A stretch of DNA of 64,000 bases from Terriglobia bacterium. Its GTDB lineage: Bacteria; Acidobacteriota; Terriglobia; Versatilivoradales; Versatilivoraceae. Made by a program: the position numbers and the translations under genes. The stretch spans positions 1,211,136 through 1,275,135 of the forward strand of contig OX638355.1 in NCBI GenBank assembly GCA_951813285.1. The letters are read 5' to 3'. Shown here one piece after another: positions 43,521 through 51,640 of the stretch. The notes under the pieces are model-generated. The model did no database searches, had not been told where the DNA came from, and worked only from the letters and a program-made list of their open reading frames with translations. Numbering within the stretch: the first letter of the stretch is position 1; each line of letters begins with the position of its first letter.

Positions 43521-43814
43521 TTAGGCGTCGTCCCATACAGGTTCGGGGTTAACGCTGGAATAGCCGTGGATCAGCAGGTTGCGGAAGTCGATTACCTTGC
43601 GTTTCCGAGGCACCGGTTTGGCAAGTTCGGGGTTGGGTGGGCTCAGAATGTTCAGTGCTTCGCCAATGATTTCGAACTTCCGTTCGACGGCCGCTTGGGT
43701 ACGGGAATCACTCGCGTAGGCCGCTTGATCCATGCCCTCTGTGAAGCGCTCAATGGCCTCGCCCGCTTGTTCGACGTCCGCCAGCAAGACGCGAGGATCA
43801 GGATGCATAGACAA
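43521..43814 (-). pseudogene. hepT: HepT (HEPN) toxin with premature stop
   Basis: A HEPN-domain RNase of the MntA/HepT family, 97 residues, keeping the catalytic R-x4-6-H-x-Y motif as RNLLIHGY. The frame ends at a TAA at 43,519-43,521 after VWDDA. Reading through, it continues NHLPQLRQIAQTLLAELGPTEE to a TGA at 43,453-43,455, which overlaps the hsdS ATG. The original protein was therefore about 119 aa and lost its last 21 residues to a nonsense change. The catalytic motif is intact, so activity is possible but the C-terminal helix is missing. Confidence 0.75.
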
Positions 43815-44109
43815 GTTCGCGGGATTTGTTGATGGCGGTGCGGAGGTAAGGGTTGTTGATGGCAGCGGCTTCGACGAGGTCGACGCGACGGCCCAGGGCC
43901 GTTTTCAAGGCTTCGGCGAAGTCGAAAAATTGATCGAAGGGCGACAGGTCGCTTTCGGGTTCGAATTCAACCAGGAAATCTGCGTCGCTTGTTTGCGGAT
44001 CGAAGTCCGTGCCGCGCGCGGCTGAGCCGAAGACTTCGAGGCGCGCCACGTGGTATTGGCGGCAGAGTTCAATCAGTCTGGCCTTCTTGTCGGCGATGGC
44101 GGTGTGCAT
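43798..44109 (-). CDS. mntA: MntA minimal nucleotidyltransferase antitoxin
   Basis: A 103-residue MNT-domain protein. The active site is GSAARGTDFDPQTSDADFLV (Gly-Ser followed by D-x-D at about residues 42-44). MntA antitoxins AMPylate the HepT HEPN toxin. The gene overlaps the hepT start by 17 bp and lies upstream of it, as usual. It is part of a TA cluster inserted between hsdM and hsdS. Confidence 0.9.
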   Translation of the reverse strand: MHTAIADKKARLIELCRQYHVARLEVFGSAARGTDFDPQTSDADFLVEFEPESDLSPFDQFFDFAEALKTALGRRVDLVEAAAINNPYLRTAINKSRELVYAS

Positions 44110-44179
44110 GGCAAATTCTCACCGATTGTTCCGGTTGGCTGATAATGGCGGATAACGGCTTGTTTGACAAGAGCTGCCG

Positions 44180-44374
44180 TCACCGTAACGGGGCCTCCGA
44201 CAATGCCGTCTTCAACGGGTCGCGCAGCCCGGCGGCTTCGACCTCGGCGGCAAACGGTCCGGGCAGCAATTCTTCGTTAGCCGAAAGTCCCCTCGTCGCT
44301 TCTTTCAATTCATTGAAACGGCGGCGTTGCGGTTCATTATTCATGATGGCGATGAGTGCCGATGTGTCGATCAC
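44180..44374 (-). pseudogene. truncated VapC toxin
   Basis: Starts GTG with the VapC N-terminus VIDTSALIAIMNNEPQRRRFNELKEA, then the family match is lost at about residue 27 and the frame ends after 64 aa. Full VapC is about 130 aa. The C-terminal part, including the later acidic residues, is missing. Confidence 0.75.
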
Positions 44375-44376
44375 TA

Positions 44377-44631
44377 TCAGACCGGAAGACCGCGTTCGTC
44401 ATAACCCATGATCTGTTCGGTGCTCCGCCTGTCGCGGCGGGGCAAAGCGGCGCAATGCAGGGCAATGTGGTCCAGCTCATCGGCGAGCCGGATGCCATGC
44501 TGGCTCTTTTCCACCCTTGCAAGTCTTTCCTGGACGGCCTGCTTGACGGCTTGGGTCAGCGATTCTCCGGTCAGGCTTGCCAGCCGTTTCGCCAAGGCGT
44601 GGGTTTCGGAGTCTTTGATGTTCAGCGGCAT
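44377..44631 (-). CDS. vapB: VapB-type antitoxin (PSK/Rv0623-like)
   Basis: An 84-residue antitoxin: MPLNIKDSETHALAKRLASLTGESLTQAVKQAVQERLARV is the Rv0623/PSK family core, with a C-terminal toxin-binding tail (TEQIMGYDERGLPV). It is followed by a GTG that starts a truncated VapC gene (2 bp after its stop). Together with mntA/hepT it interrupts the hsdM-hsdS operon. Confidence 0.88.
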   Translation of the reverse strand: MPLNIKDSETHALAKRLASLTGESLTQAVKQAVQERLARVEKSQHGIRLADELDHIALHCAALPRRDRRSTEQIMGYDERGLPV

Positions 44632-44743
44632 CTATAACTGCTCTATGGCTCAGGTTATGGCGGAATGAAGGAAAGATCAACCGGGGCAGTTCCCCAGTGT
44701 TCACCCAGTGCAAGCTCCGGCTGGCTGAAGGGCACCCTCACAC

Positions 44744-46201
44744 CTATCTCAGCAGCGCCTCCGCCAGAATCGCTTTCAATTGCTCGCGCAGCCTGGCGGC
44801 TTCGGCCTCGGCGGCGTTCAGTTTGGCCAGCAGTTCTTCTGGGTCGCCGTGGTCGTCTTCGGAGGTGTGTGGGTTCTTGATGTCCAGGTTGTAGCCGCGC
44901 GCCTTCACCTGTTCGGCCGTCACCTTCCAGGCGCGGTCCGTCTGCTTGCGGTCTTTGCGCTCGGACCCGCCCCACCAGTCGATGCAGGGTTGCAGGTGCT
45001 CCAGCCGGATGGGCCTGGTCATGGAGTAGGCTTTCTGGCCCTGAGGCACCAGGTGCTCGTAGAACCAGATGTCCCGGGCGGGTTCGCCCTTCTCGAAGAA
45101 GAGTAGATTGGTGCCGATGGAGGCGTAGGGCCGGAAGACCGAGTTGGGCAGGCGGACGATGGTGTGCAGGTTGCATTGCTCCAGCAGGTGCTCCTTGAGA
45201 CGCATCTTGACGCCCTCGCCGAACAGGGATCCGTCGGGAAGCACCACGGCGGCGCGCCCGCCGGGCTTCAACAGCCGCACGATCAGGGCCAGGAACAGGT
45301 CGGCGGTTTCCTTGGTTCGAAAGTGCTGGGGGAAGTTGCTCTCGATGCCGTCTTCTTCCTTGCCGCCGAAGGGCGGGTTGGTCAGCACGATGTCCACGCG
45401 GTCCCGCTGCTCCCAGCCGATGTAGGGCCGCGCCAGGGTGTTGTCGTGACGCACGAAGCCGGGGTCCTGGATGCCGTGCAGCAGCATGTTGGTGACGCAC
45501 AACATGTGCGGAAGTTGCTTTTTCTCCACGGCGCGCAGGGCGGCCTGCATGGTGTGCTCGTCCTCGGGCCGCTTGACGTAGCGGTCGCGCATGTGACGCA
45601 AGGAACAGGTCAGGAACCCGCCGGTGCCGCAGGCCGGATCGAAAAGGGTCTCTCCCGGCTTGGGGTCGATGCGGTCGGCCATGAAGGCGGTGACGGCTCG
45701 CGGGGTGTAGTACTCACCGGCGTTGCCGGCGGATTGCAGATCGTTGAGGATCTGTTCGTAGATGTCGCCGAAGTGCTGGCGCGCGGTCAGGTCGTTGAAG
45801 TCGATGGCGTTGATCTTGTTGACCACCTGGCGCATCAACTGTCCGGACTTCATGTAGTTGTAGGCGTCTTGGAAGACATCGCGCACCACGCGGCCGCGGT
45901 CTCCGGGTTGGCCGCTGGTGCGGAGGTTCTTCAGAGCGGGGAACAGGTCGTTGTTGATGAAGGCCAGCAAGGTGTCGCCGGTTGCGCCCTCGGGGTCGGC
46001 CGCCCAGGTGCGCCACTGGAACGGCTGGGGAATCGGGGAGCTGTAGTCGGAATGCATCAACTCCAGTTCCTGATCCTGATCGTCGATGATCTTGAGAAAG
46101 AACATCCAGCACAACTGGCTGATGCGCTGGGCGTCGCCGTCCACGCCGGTATCCTGGCGCATGATGTTCTGGATGGATTTGACCAGGGTGCGGACGGCCA
46201 T
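44744..46201 (-). CDS. hsdM: type I restriction-modification DNA methyltransferase
   Basis: A 485-residue N6-adenine methyltransferase. HsdM N-terminal domain (VRTLVKSIQNIMRQDTGVDGDAQRISQLCWMFFLKIID) is followed by the SAM motif FDPACGTGGFL and the catalytic NPPFGGKEEDGIE. The helical C-terminus has the typical RGYNLDIKNPH. It methylates host DNA and pairs with HsdS. It starts 3 bp after the hsdR stop, so hsdR-hsdM are co-transcribed. The hsdS gene is displaced 1.3 kb downstream by TA genes. Confidence 0.95.
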   Translation of the reverse strand: MAVRTLVKSIQNIMRQDTGVDGDAQRISQLCWMFFLKIIDDQDQELELMHSDYSSPIPQPFQWRTWAADPEGATGDTLLAFINNDLFPALKNLRTSGQPGDRGRVVRDVFQDAYNYMKSGQLMRQVVNKINAIDFNDLTARQHFGDIYEQILNDLQSAGNAGEYYTPRAVTAFMADRIDPKPGETLFDPACGTGGFLTCSLRHMRDRYVKRPEDEHTMQAALRAVEKKQLPHMLCVTNMLLHGIQDPGFVRHDNTLARPYIGWEQRDRVDIVLTNPPFGGKEEDGIESNFPQHFRTKETADLFLALIVRLLKPGGRAAVVLPDGSLFGEGVKMRLKEHLLEQCNLHTIVRLPNSVFRPYASIGTNLLFFEKGEPARDIWFYEHLVPQGQKAYSMTRPIRLEHLQPCIDWWGGSERKDRKQTDRAWKVTAEQVKARGYNLDIKNPHTSEDDHGDPEELLAKLNAAEAEAARLREQLKAILAEALLR

Positions 46202-46204
46202 GGA

Positions 46205-48619
46205 TCAGGCGATCTCCTGGTAGAGGGCGGCTTGCATTTCGCGGACGGCCTCAACGAAACCCGCCCTGCCCCCGAAGGCTGTGAGCAACTGTACGGGCGT
46301 GCCGAGTTCGGTCAAGGGCGGGATGCGGAGCACGGTGACGTCGTCGAGATTGAATACGCCCTCGTCGGCGTATTTGGCGAGGAGCGCATCCAGCACGGCG
46401 CGGGCTTTGTCCCCGTATTTATGGAACACGTCGCGCTTCTTGACGTTGGCGGCCCGCTCGCGCCGGGTCAGCGGCCTGGCGTCGAAGGCGACGTGGCAGA
46501 TGAGGTCGAAGGGATCGAGTTCTTTGTTCAGTTCCTTGGTAATCGCGTCGAGCTGCAGACCCTCGGCTGCCAGCTCGTCGATGATGGCCTGCTTGCGCTC
46601 GGCGGCCCTCCAGCGCCCGAGGAAGTCGTCCAGGCTGGCGAAGCGTTTCTTGAGGGCTTTCTTGGTGAAGTCACGCAGGGATTCGGTGATGAGCTTGCCG
46701 TATTGATTCAGATAGGAAATCCGCTCGGCCACAATCAATGCGGGCACGCCATCGACATAAATCTTGTACCCTCCGCTATTTGGGGGCGGGTCCGGGAGGA
46801 CATCGTCGGTGTCGTCATCTCCGTCCGGCTGCGACGGCGTATCGTCCTCATCCGGCGGCGTGAGGGGGTCGTCCTCTCCAGGCTCATAAATCTGGACCGG
46901 CTCGCCGTCGAACTCCGGATCGGCGAAGTGGTTGGTGGCGCCCCGGAAATCCATCAGAGTGAAATAGAGCTTGCGGGTGTCCTCGTGCACGCGGGTGCCA
47001 CGGCCGAGAATCTGCTTGAACTCGGTCATGGAGCCGACCTGGCGGTCGAGCACAATCAAGCGGCAGGTCTGGACATCAACCCCGGTGGAGAGTAGCCGCG
47101 AGGTGGTGACCAACACGGGATGTTTGGATTCCGGGTCGATGAAGTTTCCCAGTTGCGCCTGGCCCTGGGCATCGCTGCCGGTGATGCGCATGACGTAGCG
47201 GTAGTTCCGGTCCACCAGGTCGGAGTTTTCGTTGATGAGCGCCTGCCTCATACGGGCGGCGTGTTCCTGGTCCACGCAGAAGACGATCGTTTTCTGGAAG
47301 CGGTCGCCGCTCTCCTTCAAATACTGGGAGACCTTGCGGGCCACCAGCTTGGTGCGTTCATCCAATACCAGGGTCCGGTCGAAGTCTTTGAGGTTGTAAA
47401 TGCGGTCTTCGACCTGGTTGCCGTCCCGGTCGAGCTGCCCTTGCTCGGGGCGATAGCCTTCCACGTCCCGGTCGATATGGACCTTGACGACCTTGTAGGG
47501 CGCCAGGAAGCCATCGAGAATGCCCTGTTTCAAGGAGTAGGAATAGACCGGCTCTCCGAAGTAATGGATGTTGGAAACGTAACGGGTTTCCTTGGGTGTG
47601 GCGGTCAAACCGATCTGGGTGGCCGTGGAGAAGTATTCCAGGATTTCCCGCCAGGCCGAATCGTCGTCGGCGCTGCCCCGGTGGCATTCGTCGATCACGA
47701 TCAGGTCGAAGAAGCCGGGCGAGAATTCCCGGAAAATCTTCTGGTGTTCCTCCGGCCCGGTGATTGCCTGGTAGAGGCTGAGGTAGATCTCGTAGGCCGT
47801 GTCGATGCGGCGCTTTTTGTTGATGGCGGCGGACAGGTCCTCAGAAGACCCGTCCGCCCGCTCGATGGTTCTGGCGTGGGTCGAGAGCTTGGCCATCGCC
47901 GGACCAAAGGGCCGGAAGTCGTTGACCATGGTTTGATCGACCAACACGTTGCGGTCGGCCAGGAACAGGATGCGCCTTTTGCGGCCCGCCTTCCACAGCC
48001 GCCAGATGATCTGAAAGGCGGTGTAGGTCTTGCCGGTTCCCGTGGCCATGACCAGCAGGACGCGGTCGCGGCCTTTGGCGATGGCCTCGACGGCGGCGTT
48101 GATGGCGTTGACCTGATAGTAGCGGGGCGCCTTGCCGCTGCCGTCGTTAAAATAGTCCTGAAGAACGATTTCCTCGGACTCGGCTGTCAGGCCCTTCCAG
48201 GCGCGATAGCGCGCCCACAGGTCGCTTGGCGGCGGAAAGGCATCGAGGGCGAGCGTGGTTTCCTTGGAGGCGGTATTGGTGCGGTCATGGAACAGGAAGC
48301 CGTCGCCGTTGGAGGAGAAGACGAAGGGAATCTTCAACGTGTCGGCGTAGTTGAGGGCTTGCTGCATGCCGTCGCCGACGGCATGGTTGTTGTCCTTGGC
48401 TTCGATCAGTGCGATGGGCAGGTTGGGTTTGTAGTAGAGCACGTAGTCGGCCCGCTTGCCTTTACCCCGGCTGACCAGCTTGCCGCGCACTACGATGCGT
48501 CCCTTGGTGAAGTGGACTTCCTCGCGGATTTGCGTCATCTCGTCCCAGCCGGCTTTCCGCAGGGCCGGGGTGATGAACTTGGTGCAGATGTCGCGTTCGC
48601 TCAGGCTCTTCTTGTCCAT
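46205..48619 (-). CDS. hsdR: type I restriction endonuclease/helicase subunit
   Basis: About 804 residues (EcoEI-type HsdR). The N-terminal nuclease region has ADYVLYYKPNLPIALIEAKDNN (the P-D...ExK type catalytic core). Helicase motifs are Walker A MATGTGKTYTAFQII, DECH box VIDECHRGS, TATPKE, and motif VI ILGRGTRVHED. A C-terminal coupling domain follows with an acidic Asp-rich patch (DEDDTPSQPDGDDDTDD). I start it at MDKKSLSERDICTKFITPAL (48,619), the family start; the open frame reaches 48,736. It cleaves unmodified DNA together with HsdM and HsdS. Confidence 0.93.
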   Translation of the reverse strand: MDKKSLSERDICTKFITPALRKAGWDEMTQIREEVHFTKGRIVVRGKLVSRGKGKRADYVLYYKPNLPIALIEAKDNNHAVGDGMQQALNYADTLKIPFVFSSNGDGFLFHDRTNTASKETTLALDAFPPPSDLWARYRAWKGLTAESEEIVLQDYFNDGSGKAPRYYQVNAINAAVEAIAKGRDRVLLVMATGTGKTYTAFQIIWRLWKAGRKRRILFLADRNVLVDQTMVNDFRPFGPAMAKLSTHARTIERADGSSEDLSAAINKKRRIDTAYEIYLSLYQAITGPEEHQKIFREFSPGFFDLIVIDECHRGSADDDSAWREILEYFSTATQIGLTATPKETRYVSNIHYFGEPVYSYSLKQGILDGFLAPYKVVKVHIDRDVEGYRPEQGQLDRDGNQVEDRIYNLKDFDRTLVLDERTKLVARKVSQYLKESGDRFQKTIVFCVDQEHAARMRQALINENSDLVDRNYRYVMRITGSDAQGQAQLGNFIDPESKHPVLVTTSRLLSTGVDVQTCRLIVLDRQVGSMTEFKQILGRGTRVHEDTRKLYFTLMDFRGATNHFADPEFDGEPVQIYEPGEDDPLTPPDEDDTPSQPDGDDDTDDVLPDPPPNSGGYKIYVDGVPALIVAERISYLNQYGKLITESLRDFTKKALKKRFASLDDFLGRWRAAERKQAIIDELAAEGLQLDAITKELNKELDPFDLICHVAFDARPLTRRERAANVKKRDVFHKYGDKARAVLDALLAKYADEGVFNLDDVTVLRIPPLTELGTPVQLLTAFGGRAGFVEAVREMQAALYQEIA

Positions 48620-48829
48620 GGCGACTGGTTCGGCAGGAACCCTGGCCTGGCTGGCCCGGGGGCGGCTGCGAGCTTCCGCGCGATCTTGAGCCTCCATGGG
48701 AAGCGTGCGTTTGTGCCGCCAGCGCCATCCCCTCAATCCAACGTTCGTCTTGGGGTGCTTCCCGTCTTTTCAGTGTCGCTGAATGCGGGAGTCCCGAAGC
48801 AGCTTTGATTGCGCAGCCGAAAAGAAACG

Positions 48830-49225
48830 TTAACCGAGTTGCTCCCAGAACGCACGCGGCGAGACGATTGGAACGGTGACTTCGGCTGCGACTTCAAGCA
48901 GGTCACGATCACCAGTGACAAGGAAGTCGGCACGTCCCTCTATCGCGGCCGCAACGACCCAACGATCATCCGGGTCGCGCTTCGGCCACACGGCGGGGAC
49001 GGCGGGCTCAACGACCTCGGCCTGCCTTCGCAGAAAGGACGAAAGCGTCTTGGCCTGTAGGGGAGGCAAGTGAAGCTTCTGTACGAGGACGCGCTCAAAT
49101 TCGGCCAGCACGGTCTCGCTCACGACCATCTCGTGTTCCGCCAAAGTGACTCGGAAGATGTCCTCACAAAGCCCGTGTGTCGCGTATGCCGCGACCAGCA
49201 CGTTGGTGTCCAGGAACACCCTCAT
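48830..49225 (-). CDS. PIN-domain toxin (PIN_3 family)
   Basis: A 131-residue PIN toxin: VFLDTNVLVAAYATHGLCEDIF holds the first Asp, VSETVLAEFERVL the second acidic residue, and KRDPDDRWVVAAAIEGRADFLVTGDRDLL the others, which is the full set. It starts within the last 4 bp of the RHH antitoxin gene (ATGA). It appears intact, unlike most TA genes in this island, and marks its right edge. Confidence 0.92.
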   Translation of the reverse strand: MRVFLDTNVLVAAYATHGLCEDIFRVTLAEHEMVVSETVLAEFERVLVQKLHLPPLQAKTLSSFLRRQAEVVEPAVPAVWPKRDPDDRWVVAAAIEGRADFLVTGDRDLLEVAAEVTVPIVSPRAFWEQLG

Positions 49226-49437
49226 GAGACGTTTCGAAAAACGTCTTCATCCGTTAGCCAACCTTTGGCCTTTGCGAAAGGCGCGACACTCTGACGCAGT
49301 TCTTCAAATTGGGCCAAGGCCAGTTGGCGGCGCAACGCACGGCGAATCAACTCGCTCTTGGGGCGTCCCGTGCGTCTTGCGAGTTTCGTCAACTCAAGGG
49401 CGAGTTCTTCATCCAGGCGAACCGTGATCGTGTTCAT
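49222..49437 (-). CDS. ribbon-helix-helix antitoxin
   Basis: A 71-residue CopG/RHH protein beginning MNTITVRLDEELALELTKLARRTGRPKSELIRRALRRQLALAQ, with AAAATAGGTG upstream of the ATG. It would bind the PIN toxin encoded next and repress the operon. The ATG at 49,437 is chosen over the longer open frame because of this leader and the family start. Confidence 0.9.
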   Translation of the reverse strand: MNTITVRLDEELALELTKLARRTGRPKSELIRRALRRQLALAQFEELRQSVAPFAKAKGWLTDEDVFRNVS

Positions 49438-49491
49438 GGCACCTATTTTGAGACATGGATGAGGAGGGAGCAAGCCGTATTCGGAACTTGA

Positions 49492-49533
49492 CCTGGCGCA
49501 TGATGTCCCGGGTGGATTTGACCAGGATGCGGG
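49492..49533 (-). pseudogene. hsdM N-terminal remnant
   Basis: The minus strand reads ARILVKSTRDIMRQ, matching VRTLVKSIQNIMRQ at the start of the intact hsdM; 37 of 42 bases agree with 46,153-46,194. Only this short piece remains, between the RHH/PIN pair and the PQQ-repeat gene. Confidence 0.6.
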
Positions 49534-49554
49534 CTCCGATCCGCGGGCACCCCC

Positions 49555-50856
49555 TCAGTATTCCAGGCTCGCCGGCGCTCCGCCGTTCTTGCTTGCCCGG
49601 ATGTCGTAGCAGTTGAGCACGCCCTGGTTGCGGATGTAGAGTCTGCCGCCGCTCACTACGGGGTGGGCCCAACTGGGCCATCCCTGGTCGGCCACCTCGA
49701 AGCGCCCGGTCTCCCGGTACTCTTCGGTCGTAGCTTCGGCCAGGCCCACCACGTTCTTTTCGCTGAAGAGGTAGAGATGGCCGTCGGCATAGATGACCGA
49801 TCCCTTGCCCACGCTGCGGTCCTTCCACATCACCTTGCCGGTCTCGAACTCCATGCAGGTGAGGATGGCGTTGGAGAACCCGTAGAGGTAGCCGTCGACC
49901 AGGACCACCCCGCCGTGGTGGTTCATCATTTCGCGGTTGAAGTAGACCTCCTCGGCATCCATGGAGCCGTTGTCGGCCTTGAGCTGCAGCAGGGCGCAGC
50001 CGGTGCCGTAGGCGGAGCTGTAGAAAGCCCGGTCCCGGTATAGGACCGGAGTGGTGACGTTGGCGGTCCGGTTGGCCACCGGCTCATAGCGCCACAACAG
50101 TTGCCCGTCATCGGCCTTCAGCCCCACGGCCGCGGCGGCGGTAAAGGCCAGCAGGGTGCGGATGCCCTGGACTTCAGCCACCACGCAGGAGGAGTAGCCG
50201 GCCCGGTCGCTGAGCTCCTTGCTGGTCCAAATGGTTTTTCCGGTATTCTTGTCCAGAGCCACCAGGCTGGCCTGATCGCCGCCGGGCATCACGATCAGCC
50301 GGTCGCCGTCCACCAGAGGCGACTCGCTGATGAGCCACTTGGGATTCTCGCCCTTGAAATCCTTGAGGATGTTGCGGTGCCACAAGGTCTTGCCGTCGCC
50401 GGCCTGCAGGCAGGCCAGGTCGCCGTTTTCGGTCAGCACGTAAATGCGGTCCTCGTGGATGGTGGGAGTGCCCCGGGGACCGGGGCCACGGCCATGGTCC
50501 AATCGATCCCCCAGGGACACGGTCCAGAGCGTCCGGCCGCTGCTTTCCTCGAGACAATACAGGGTGCTGTCGTATTCGCGGGTGCCCTGGACGAAGATCC
50601 GGCCTCCCTGAATGGCCACGCTCCCATAGCCCTCTCCCAGGTCGGAAGTGGACCAGACCAGAGCGGGGCCGCCGGCCGGCCACTGCCGGAGCAATCCGGT
50701 TTCGGTGGAAAGGCCGGTTCTTTCCGGTCCCCGCCACTGGGGCCACAGGCCCTCGGGAAAGGAATGGTTCGATTGGGGAAGCTGTACCTGGCTGCAGGAA
50801 GCCAAAACAATGACGGTGGCAATCAGTGCTGCGGTCGGGAGCCTCTTGTGGCTCAT
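49555..50856 (-). CDS. PQQ-repeat (BamB-like) lipoprotein
   Basis: A 433-residue beta-propeller protein. The N-terminus (LPTAALIATVIVLASCSQ) is a lipoprotein signal peptide with the lipobox cysteine at residue 21. The mature part begins WPQWRGPERTGLSTETGLLRQWPAGGPALVW, the usual opening of planctomycete/acidobacterial outer-membrane PQQ-like propellers, with repeated blade motifs (VALDKNTGKTIWT, LCLQAGDGKTLWH). It probably sits in the outer membrane as a structural or binding protein rather than a quinoprotein enzyme. The start at 50,856 follows AAAGGAGAATCGCC. Confidence 0.85.
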   Translation of the reverse strand: MSHKRLPTAALIATVIVLASCSQVQLPQSNHSFPEGLWPQWRGPERTGLSTETGLLRQWPAGGPALVWSTSDLGEGYGSVAIQGGRIFVQGTREYDSTLYCLEESSGRTLWTVSLGDRLDHGRGPGPRGTPTIHEDRIYVLTENGDLACLQAGDGKTLWHRNILKDFKGENPKWLISESPLVDGDRLIVMPGGDQASLVALDKNTGKTIWTSKELSDRAGYSSCVVAEVQGIRTLLAFTAAAAVGLKADDGQLLWRYEPVANRTANVTTPVLYRDRAFYSSAYGTGCALLQLKADNGSMDAEEVYFNREMMNHHGGVVLVDGYLYGFSNAILTCMEFETGKVMWKDRSVGKGSVIYADGHLYLFSEKNVVGLAEATTEEYRETGRFEVADQGWPSWAHPVVSGGRLYIRNQGVLNCYDIRASKNGGAPASLEY

Positions 50857-51180
50857 GGCGATTCTCCTTTCGCTCGAGATGGTCGCATTGTACACCTTTG
50901 CGTCCTGCCTTGGGCCCATTCAATTGGGGCCGCCGGGCGTCATTGCCGGGAAGCGCCCGCCTGTCCGTCGCGAGGGAGGTGCTCTCAGGGATTCGTCATC
51001 CCACCTGCCTGCTGCAGGCCGGTGACATCCCTTTTTTGACCTGCACCCGGCGGCACAGGCTCTCCTACCTCGGGCCGGCTTATCGTGGTACACTGACCGG
51101 GCGAGCCGTCAACAAAACACCCCCTCACCTGGTCTGATCTCCCTCACAGCAGGTCCGTCAAAGTGGAAGGAGAATCGGCA
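50857..51180. other. intergenic gap
   Basis: About 320 bp between divergent genes; I see no gene, clear promoter or repeat. Confidence 0.5.
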
Positions 51181-51414
51181 ATGAGAATCAGCGCGGAGTT
51201 GATCGCCATCGGCATTTTGGGCGTATCCCTGGTCAGCCTTGGATGGAAGGTTTCATCCGATATCCGACGGGAGTTGAAAGAGGAAATTCACCATGTCCGG
51301 GAGGATGTGGCCCATGTCCGAGGGGATGTGGCCGATCTCCGAGAACGGATGGCGCGGCTGGAAGGCCTGTTTGAAGGATTCACCAGGGGAGAATTGATAG
51401 AGGAAAGGAAGTAG
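51181..51414 (+). CDS. small membrane-anchored coiled-coil protein
   Basis: A 77-residue protein with one N-terminal hydrophobic helix (LIAIGILGVSLVSLGW) and a charged coiled coil (RRELKEEIHHVREDVAHVRGDVADLRERMARLEGLFEGF) with heptad repeats. AAGGAG precedes the ATG. Its role is unknown; it may act in a larger membrane complex. No close operon partner is apparent. Confidence 0.65.
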   Translation: MRISAELIAIGILGVSLVSLGWKVSSDIRRELKEEIHHVREDVAHVRGDVADLRERMARLEGLFEGFTRGELIEERK

Positions 51415-51640
51415 GAGGAGTTCCCTGCAAGCTCGCGACCTGGGCTGCCCCTGGGACGATCGCTTTCGCTGCACCGGTAAGACCAGCCCCGTCGATCGAT
51501 GTGCTCCCCGCACTCTTCTCGAGAGTGTACTTCTTCCGCAAGAGGTGTTTTTCTCCTGGCCGAGTTAATGAAGGTAGAGTGAGAATCGTCCCTCGGCCCC
51601 TGCAGGCTTATGGCGAGGCCGGGTTCACAGGGAGGGCCTT

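Noticed and set aside
45164-48808. Long plus-strand frames (643 and 562 aa) opposite hsdM and hsdR
   Set aside because: Antisense shadows of GC-rich genes; hsdM and hsdR have all their motifs in the minus-strand frames.
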